Shown here: positions 58,275 to 64,000 of the stretch, in pieces
Position numbering within the stretch: position 1 is the stretch's first letter
How the letters are laid out: each line of letters starts with the position of its first letter
Origin: Voacanga thouarsii
Lineage: Eukaryota; Streptophyta; Magnoliopsida; Gentianales; Apocynaceae
NCBI GenBank assembly: GCA_026120185.1
Contig: JANUWF010001109.1
Location: 2,038,001 to 2,102,000, forward strand
Direction: 5' to 3'
DNA length: 64,000 nucleotides
The notes under the pieces: model-generated
What the model saw: the letters and a program-made list of their open reading frames with translations, nothing else
Told to the model about the DNA's origin: nothing
Databases searched by the model: none
Program-made: the position numbers and the translations under genes

Positions 58275-59890
58275 TCAGCTGGGTTGCCACCGTAGGTGAA
58301 TCATTTCTCGGGTTATCGATCCCATTCCCAACCTGGATTTAAGGAACAATGATGTTTCAAGTCCCTTAGTTAGGGGTCTCGCAATGTTATATTTGGATCC
58401 AACAAAGTCAACAGACACCACCCTTTCGTACACTAACTCCCTTATAGACTTAAGTCTAACTTGGATGTGTCTCTTAGTCTTTTGATTATACTTGGTACTC
58501 TTTATCTTTGCAATTGTGGTTTGACTCGTCACAATGCACAGATATAGCAAGAACTGGACTTGCTGATCATTGGCAAAGAGGACAATAGTCCATACAACCA
58601 TTCAAACTTGCTCCAAAGAGTATCCAAGGCATATAACTCAGCCTCAAAAGTTGACCGAGTTATCATAGTCCTGCTTACAAGACTTCCAAGCGATCGCACC
58701 ACCACCTAATGTAAACACATATCCAAAGGCATCCATTGCTACCGTAGTTCTTGGCTATCCAACTTGCATCACTATACCCTTCAAGTACAAACAGGAATTT
58801 CCCATAATGCAGCCCAAGGGACACTCGCTCCCTTCAAGTACCTTAGTACTCTATCCAAGGCCTCCCAATGAGTCCGATTTGGACAACTTGTATATCTTGC
58901 CGCCTTAGATACGTAAAATGAAATATCCGGTCTTGAGCCATTCGCAAGATATTGCAAGCTACCAATAATTTGAGAATATCTTAATTGAGACACAGGAACT
59001 CCACTTTCATTTTTGAACAAAGCTACGTAAGGGTCACTTGGAGTTTTAGCAATTCTACAATTTTGATACCCATATTTCTCAAGAACACTCTCAACATAGT
59101 GAGTTTGAGAAATGGTTATCCCCTCGCCTGAGCGAATCAACTTTAGGCCAAGAATCACATTTGCTACTCCCATATCCTTTATTTCAAACTTACTTTTCAA
59201 AAATGATTTAGTCTCATTAATTATCTCAATATTGGACCCAAATAGCAAAATGGCATCCACATACGAGCATAGAACAATACAAGTATTACCTTTAACCTTA
59301 CAAGAAACACACTTGTCATTCTCATTTATGTTGAAGCCAAATGATAAAATTGTTTTATCAAATTTTTCATGCCATTGTTTGGGTGCTTGTTTTAGACCAT
59401 ATAGGGATTTAATAAGTTTACAAACTTTCCGTTCATTTCCTTTGGCCACAAATCCCTCAAAGTTGATCCATATATATCTCTTCTTCAAGATCACCATGAA
59501 GAAAAGCTGTCTTCACATCCATTTGGTGGATGGTGAGACAATATATGGAAGCCAATGCAATTAGCACTCTGGATTGTAGTCAAACGAGCAACAGGAGAGT
59601 ATGTATCAAAATAGTCTATTCCCTCTTTCTGTCTAAACCCTTTGGCAACTAATCTGGCTTTATACTTATCTATGGTCCCATCTCGGTTTAAGTTTCTTCT
59701 TAAATATCCATTTACATCCAATTGTACCGCACCCGTGAGGGAGATCTACCAATTCCCATGTCCCATTGGAGACAATGGAATCCATCTCACTCTTGACAGC
59801 CTCCTTTCCAATGCCCTCGCTTCCGAGGAAGCCTTAGCCGCTTGAAAAGTCAAAGGTTCGTCCTCAACATTGTAAGTGACAAAGTCACTT
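58275..59890 (-). pseudogene. reverse transcriptase and RNase H, element H
   Basis: Minus-strand pieces: RT start [20 protein letters not shown] with DTYSPVAR (59721-59491), then 59497-58781 with ERKVCKLIKSLYGLKQAPKQ, IVLCSYVDAILLF and DMGVANVILGLKL. The catalytic pair reads YVDA in place of YVDD. RNase H follows with LEGYSDASW, a HIQVRLKSIREL-like stretch and GSKYNIARPLTKGLE, ending near 58275. Frameshifts at about 59560 and 59490 and stops in RNase H add to the loss. The enzyme would copy element RNA into DNA. Confidence 0.87.
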
Positions 59891-60378
59891 CCAAAGTCCT
59901 TGACAGACCTTAGCTCTCTTACTCCTTCTAGGATCTTCCAATTCCTCAATTTGAGTATTGGGACTATTTGGACTTGCCCCCACATCTTTCATCATTTCCA
60001 CATGATCGAGAATGGAATCGGACGTTAAGGTCGAATCTAAAGTAGAAACATCTTGAGGCAAACCAGTTTTCATGGGAAACACATTCTCAAAGAATGTAGC
60101 ATCACGGTATTGAATGATAGTGTTACAATCTATACCGGTATTTCGGACTTAATTACCAAAAACCTCATGGCATAGCTTATTTCCACATAACCAATAAAGA
60201 TGGAATCAACAGTCTTTGGTCCTAACTTCTTCCTTTTATGTTCAGTGGATTTGAACTTTTGCAAGACAACCCCACACACGTAAGTATTTTAAGTTAGGTT
60301 TCCTACATTTCCAAATTTCAAATGGAGTTACCTCTTTATGTTTATGAGGGACTCTGCTCGTAATATGGTAAGCCGTAT

Positions 60379-62413
60379 TCAAAGCCTCACCCCACATATA
60401 CTTAGGCAATCCGAATTTAAAAGTAAACCGTTGATCATATCTTTAAACGTTCTATTTTTCCGTTCAAGCAATCCCATTAGACTCGGGAGAATAAGGGGTG
60501 TCTCCTCATGAATTATGCCATTGCTTTGGCAATATTCAACAAATGGATTAGACCCATACTCTCCACCTCTATCAGATCTTAACCTTTTAAGTTTCTTGCC
60601 AGCTTGAGTTTCAACTTCATTTTTAAATATGAGAAACTTTTCAAGTGCTTCATCTTTATGTTTAAGTAAATAAACATAGCAATATTTACCGCAATCGTCA
60701 ATAAAAGTAATGAAATATTTCTTATGATCCCTAGTCAATAAGCCATTGAATTCACAAATGTCTGTGTGAACTAAATCAAGTATTTCTGAATCCCTTTCAA
60801 TTGAATGATAGGGTTTCCTGGTTGTTTTAGCTTCCACACACACTTGACATTTATTTTTCTTATCAATTGAATGTTTAGGGATCAAATCTAAATTCATCAT
60901 TCTTTTAACAGAATCTAAATTTAAATGTCCAAGTCTACTATGCCAAACATAAGTGGATTCAATAATGTGCACCATAGGATAAACATAATTCTCAATAGAA
61001 GAAGCTTTATTCAAATCAGAAGTAAAAGGTTCAACTCTTAATTTAAATAAGTCATCTGACAAATAACCTTTGCCAACAAAAGAATTGTAGTGCATAATCA
61101 CTACTTTATTACATTTGAAAGTAAGTTCATAACCCTCTCTAACTAAACATGAACCACTAAGAATATTCCTACGAACCGTTGGAACATGTTGCACCCTATG
61201 AAGAGAAAGAATACGCCCTGAAGGAAACTTCAAGTCCACGCGTCCAATCCCCAACGCATTGGCTACAGTTGAGTTCCCCATCTTCACAGTTTTTCCTTTA
61301 ATAAGCTGGTAAGATACAAAAAGCAATTTATCAGCACAAACGTGCACATTTGCTCCAATATCAACCAGCCATTCAAGTGGCTCATAAATAGTAAAGACTT
61401 CTGGGTTAACAGAAACATACCTTTCATCATAATTGGAAGTAGTGATGCCAGTCTCAGCCTCAATGGTACAAACCTCAGTAAGGTGAGTACTCAAATCAGC
61501 CTCCGCTTGACTAGTATCCTCTACCACCACATTGACTTGTGCTTCAGAATTTGATCCTTGTTTGACTTTGGGCTTTTTAGACTGACGAGTCCTTAACCCA
61601 ATGTCCAACTCCGACCACAATTCCAAGCAAGGTTTGTTTGCTTTCGATTTCTTCTTGGCCTTGCCTTTTGTCTTGTTTATGTTTTTAGAGTTTGAGTTAA
61701 CCCCCACATTCCTCTGATTATTGCTCTTCTTCCCAGTAGTCACAATATGGACATTAGACTCCATAGGTACAATATGACTATTCTTTCTATGTTGCTCCTC
61801 AATAGATATTGATTTCATCAGATCGTTTAGAGAAATCTTCTCCGTCTTGTGTTTGAGGGACATACCAAAGTCCTCCCAAGACTTAGGAAATTTCTCTATC
61901 ATTGACATCACTTGAAACTTCTCAGGAAGTTCCATATCCGATTCATGAAGAGAATGGATAATCAATTGCAACTCTTGAGTCTGTTCAGTCACAGACTTAC
62001 CCTCAACCATCTGAAACTTTAGGAATTTGGAGACATAATACCTTTCCAGACCTTGATCCTCGGTATTATATTTCCTATCCAGTTCATCCCATAGCATCTT
62101 TGCTGTGTATGACTCAGAACAGTAGACATCAAAGAGAGCATTTGTCAATGCTGACAGTATTGCTCCTCTGCCTACATTATTCCGTTCATCCCACGCAGCA
62201 ATCTCAGCTACTCTAGAATGCCTTTCAGTTGGTATAGGTCTCGTCTACCCGCACCGCCGATAATAAGCCCCTCATGGTCAACCAAATTTTCATGCGTTGT
62301 TGCCAACGCTTGAAATTCTGTCCTGGACCAAACTTGTCCGGCAAACCATTCAAGTCAACCAAAGGCTTATACGCAGCAGATGCAGTACCTGACGAATTGG
62401 CCATTGCACACAC
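60379..62413 (-). pseudogene. gag-protease-integrase, element H
   Basis: The probable start is ATG at 62413 (MANSSGTASAAYKPLVDLNG). After a break near 62225-62150 a 589-codon frame (62148-60379) continues: gag capsid region (MLWDELDRKYNTEDQGLERY, LPEKFQVMSMIEKFPKSW), a K-rich nucleocapsid, protease VDIGANVHVC, pre-integrase HSRLGHLNLDS with CQVC, and integrase core with HTDICEF, RSDRGGEYGSNPF and ERKNRTF, so D, D and E are present. The zinc knuckle region (about 61594-61640) is read out of frame: a shifted frame gives CWNCG, GHWVKD, meaning two compensating indels destroyed it without closing the ORF. Confidence 0.85.
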
Positions 62414-62444
62414 ACAGATAATTGCAGAATAGCTTCTTGAAGAT

Positions 62445-63302
62445 TGTTAGTGAATTAAGGTACCTACGAGCACAGACAGGCAACTCAACTGAATTGAACA
62501 AGCACCGCCTATACCCGACCAGGGCTCTAACAATTGCAATTATCAAATATCAACAATGCCGGCAAGGCCACACAGTCCAAACGTAATGTAACTAGACAGA
62601 ATTCACACTTAATAAACAAATCAATAGTATACCTGATTGACTTGCTCGCGGTTCTACCAGAATGTACCTAGCACTGGCACTCCTCTGGACAAGTTGCGCT
62701 GCAACGTCATCGTATCGTCGACCGAATCACCAGCCTAATACCGGTTTGCCTTCAAGAAGCTATTCGCCCCACTTCGGTGCGATGGGTACAGCGACTCTTC
62801 TTGCAGGATAAGACGGTCTCAGATCACTGTTGACGCACGCCAACTGTGATCACCTCGAAAATCCCCTCAGTTCGCCGGTCCCGATAAGGCAAAATTATGG
62901 ATCGTGGAGAGAGAATCGAAGCGGCGAATTTTCTTGCAAGAAGCAAAAAAAACATGAAAAGGGGTTCTCCCTAATGGCGGCTCTGTTCCCCCTTTTAATG
63001 TCGCCTTAGGAAAATTAAAACCCAATTCGGATTAGAAAGTCCTAATTCCTTTACCAGATTTTATGTTTCCTATTCCTTTTCAAGTTAGAGTTAATTAATT
63101 GGGCCAAATAAAAGTAGAAGATCGTGAAAACATGGCACAAGCCCAACTTTAACAATATTTAATTATGGATTCCCACCATGAAAATGGCTTCTACCACAAT
63201 CAAAACAATCTCTAACATGTCAAGAACAATTCCCATTAATTGTTTTAGGCTAACTAATCATGAGTTAAAAATTATTAACTCCCAAAGTTGCCATTTTCAA
63301 CA
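62445..63302 (-). repeat. 5' LTR of element H
   Basis: The right copy, with the same ends as the left one. The sequence immediately internal (minus-strand ATCTTCAAGAAGCTATTC) is not a standard tRNA-Met complement, so the primer tRNA is unclear. Confidence 0.95.
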
Positions 63303-63307
63303 TTCTC

Positions 63308-64000
63308 CACATTTTCGGCATGGCAACTGATTAGGGAAATGAAATTGTCTCAGCTTTTTTCAGTGCTCTGTGGCAAAGTTCTCTTCCCCTGATAGTTAAG
63401 ACTTTTATTTGGAAACTGGTCAACAACTTTTTGCCACCAGAGTCCAAGCTCCATCAGCTTGGTTTTCAGTTCCCTTCTGGTTGCACACTTGTCTGGCAGC
63501 TTCAGAGATGCATCAGCATTTGTTTAAAGAGTGCCGAGCCCAGTAGCTTGTGAAATTCTGGCTTCTGATGGCGCAACATCTTGATCTTCAGTTTATGAGT
63601 CAAGATTTCCATAGTTTTCTGATGACTTGGTGGTTTCAAAACAGCAGTGTTCGAATCATTTCTCGGTGTTACATTGCAGGTGTTTTCTGGGAAATTTGGA
63701 GAGAAAGGAATCGGATTGTTTATGGGGAGGAGGAACTGAGTATCCATAGACTCTGTCCTAACATCAGAAATTTCTTCTCTTCCTGTTCTGTTTTGAGCCC
63801 GTTCCCTAAGGCCTCAGGCACACTACTCTCTTTGCTGTCGCCGTTCAAAATTACACGGCAAGTCTTCAAGCACACTGTTTCACCTGTTGTATGGCAGTCA
63901 TCTGCTTCTACCTCTTTTGTGCTTAACGTGGAGACCGCCTCCAAGGGAAATCCAGGTATCTCTTTAATTGGTGGAACTCTTAGGCAAGGAAATGGTAATT
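63308..64000 (+). pseudogene. LINE 2 zf-RVT region and start of RNase H
   Basis: Continuing from the left piece: TFSAWQLIREMK, then in a shifted frame LWQSSLPLIVKTFIWKLVNN with FLPPESKLHQLGFQFPSGC, the usual plant LINE zinc-binding RT appendix. Further on VFWEIWRERNRIVYGEEEL is followed by FVLNVETASKGNPG, the first strand of an RNase H domain. In this family the sequence is usually NVDGASKGNPG, so the first catalytic Asp appears as Glu. Frame changes occur near 63345 and 63540. The window ends about 25 codons into the RNase H domain. Confidence 0.68.

Larger units (their letters stand above)
56913..63302 (-). mobile_element. young Ty1/copia element H, minus strand
   Basis: Perfect TSDs TTCTC lie at 56908-56912 and 63303-63307. 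LTRs 56913-57765 and 62445-63302 differ at roughly 20 positions by eye in about 855 bp, suggesting a fairly recent insertion. On the minus strand the order is 5' LTR, gag, protease, integrase, RT, RNase H, a 500-bp 3' non-coding region, a polypurine tract (57766-57780, complement of CCCCCACAAA) and the 3' LTR. The order integrase before RT defines copia. Confidence 0.95.
56619..64000 (+). mobile_element. LINE 2 (L1-type) 3' part, split by copia element H
   Basis: The plus strand at 56655-56912 encodes GYISFWYDDWASIGC and VKECVENGFWR, then DGLIWKGTTAGIFS. The reading resumes at 63308 as TFSAWQLIREMK, giving a continuous LINE ORF2 C-terminus when element H and one TSD copy are removed. It continues through a zf-RVT-type region to an RNase H start at the window edge. 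The 5' part (endonuclease and RT core) is not visible. Confidence 0.7.

Overview
The window reads as nuclear DNA from a flowering plant, probably a eudicot. It is AT-rich and consists almost entirely of transposable elements inserted into one another. Recognisable families are Athila-type and tRNA-Met-primed Ty3/gypsy, Ty1/copia, CACTA, hAT, Mutator-like (MULE) and plant L1-type LINE elements. I see no intact host gene, rRNA, tRNA or CRISPR array. The only host-derived coding sequence I recognise is a fragment of a TMEM245-like membrane-protein gene carried inside a small MULE. The species cannot be named from the sequence alone.

Left two thirds (1-39364). An Athila-type element family with three LTRs and two internal regions (LTR1 1108-2516, LTR2 11414-19259, LTR3 26314-39359) lies between one pair of 5-bp target duplications (AATAT at 1103-1107 and 39360-39364). 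Its own sequence is non-coding. It has been hit by a Ty3/gypsy element at 4448-10590 (TSD AATAT), a minus-strand Athila-type element with gag and env-like remnants at 11453-18129 (TSD GAATT), a 4.3-kb probable solo LTR at 19872-24155 (TSD CTTTT), and a non-autonomous CACTA element at 27010-38611. The CACTA element contains a 148-bp minisatellite that is itself split by a second Ty3/gypsy element at 29932-37875 (TSD TAACA). The composite appears to sit inside an older copia-type LTR (about 360-1102 plus 39365-40185).

Middle (39365-46745). This part holds a 132-bp tandem duplication whose second copy carries a hAT element (40705-42174), a minus-strand Tnt1-like copia element lacking integrase core and RT (42864-45511, TSD CAAGC), and unassigned sequence.

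Right third (46677-64000). A LINE ORF1 zinc knuckle is broken by a 5.9-kb MULE (46746-52666, TSD CACTCAATA) that encodes, in one reading frame with stops, a MuDR-type transposase head followed by a plant mobile domain. Its two ends carry matching 25-nt hairpins. Downstream are two related nested MULEs (54230-56394 containing 54911-56112), the inner one being the Pack-MULE with the TMEM245-like fragment. A second LINE (from about 56619 to the window edge) is split by a recent minus-strand copia element (56913-63302, TSD TTCTC).

The elements do not form a working pathway. Each coding region seen carries a stop, frameshift, deletion or lost catalytic residue. The features most worth a second look are the three-LTR composite, the shared GGCGCC-type palindromes upstream of TATA boxes in four LTR families, the MULE hairpins and transposase-PMD frame, and the Pack-MULE gene capture. 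Boundaries with matching TSDs are well supported; clade names come from recognised protein motifs and were not tested by alignment.
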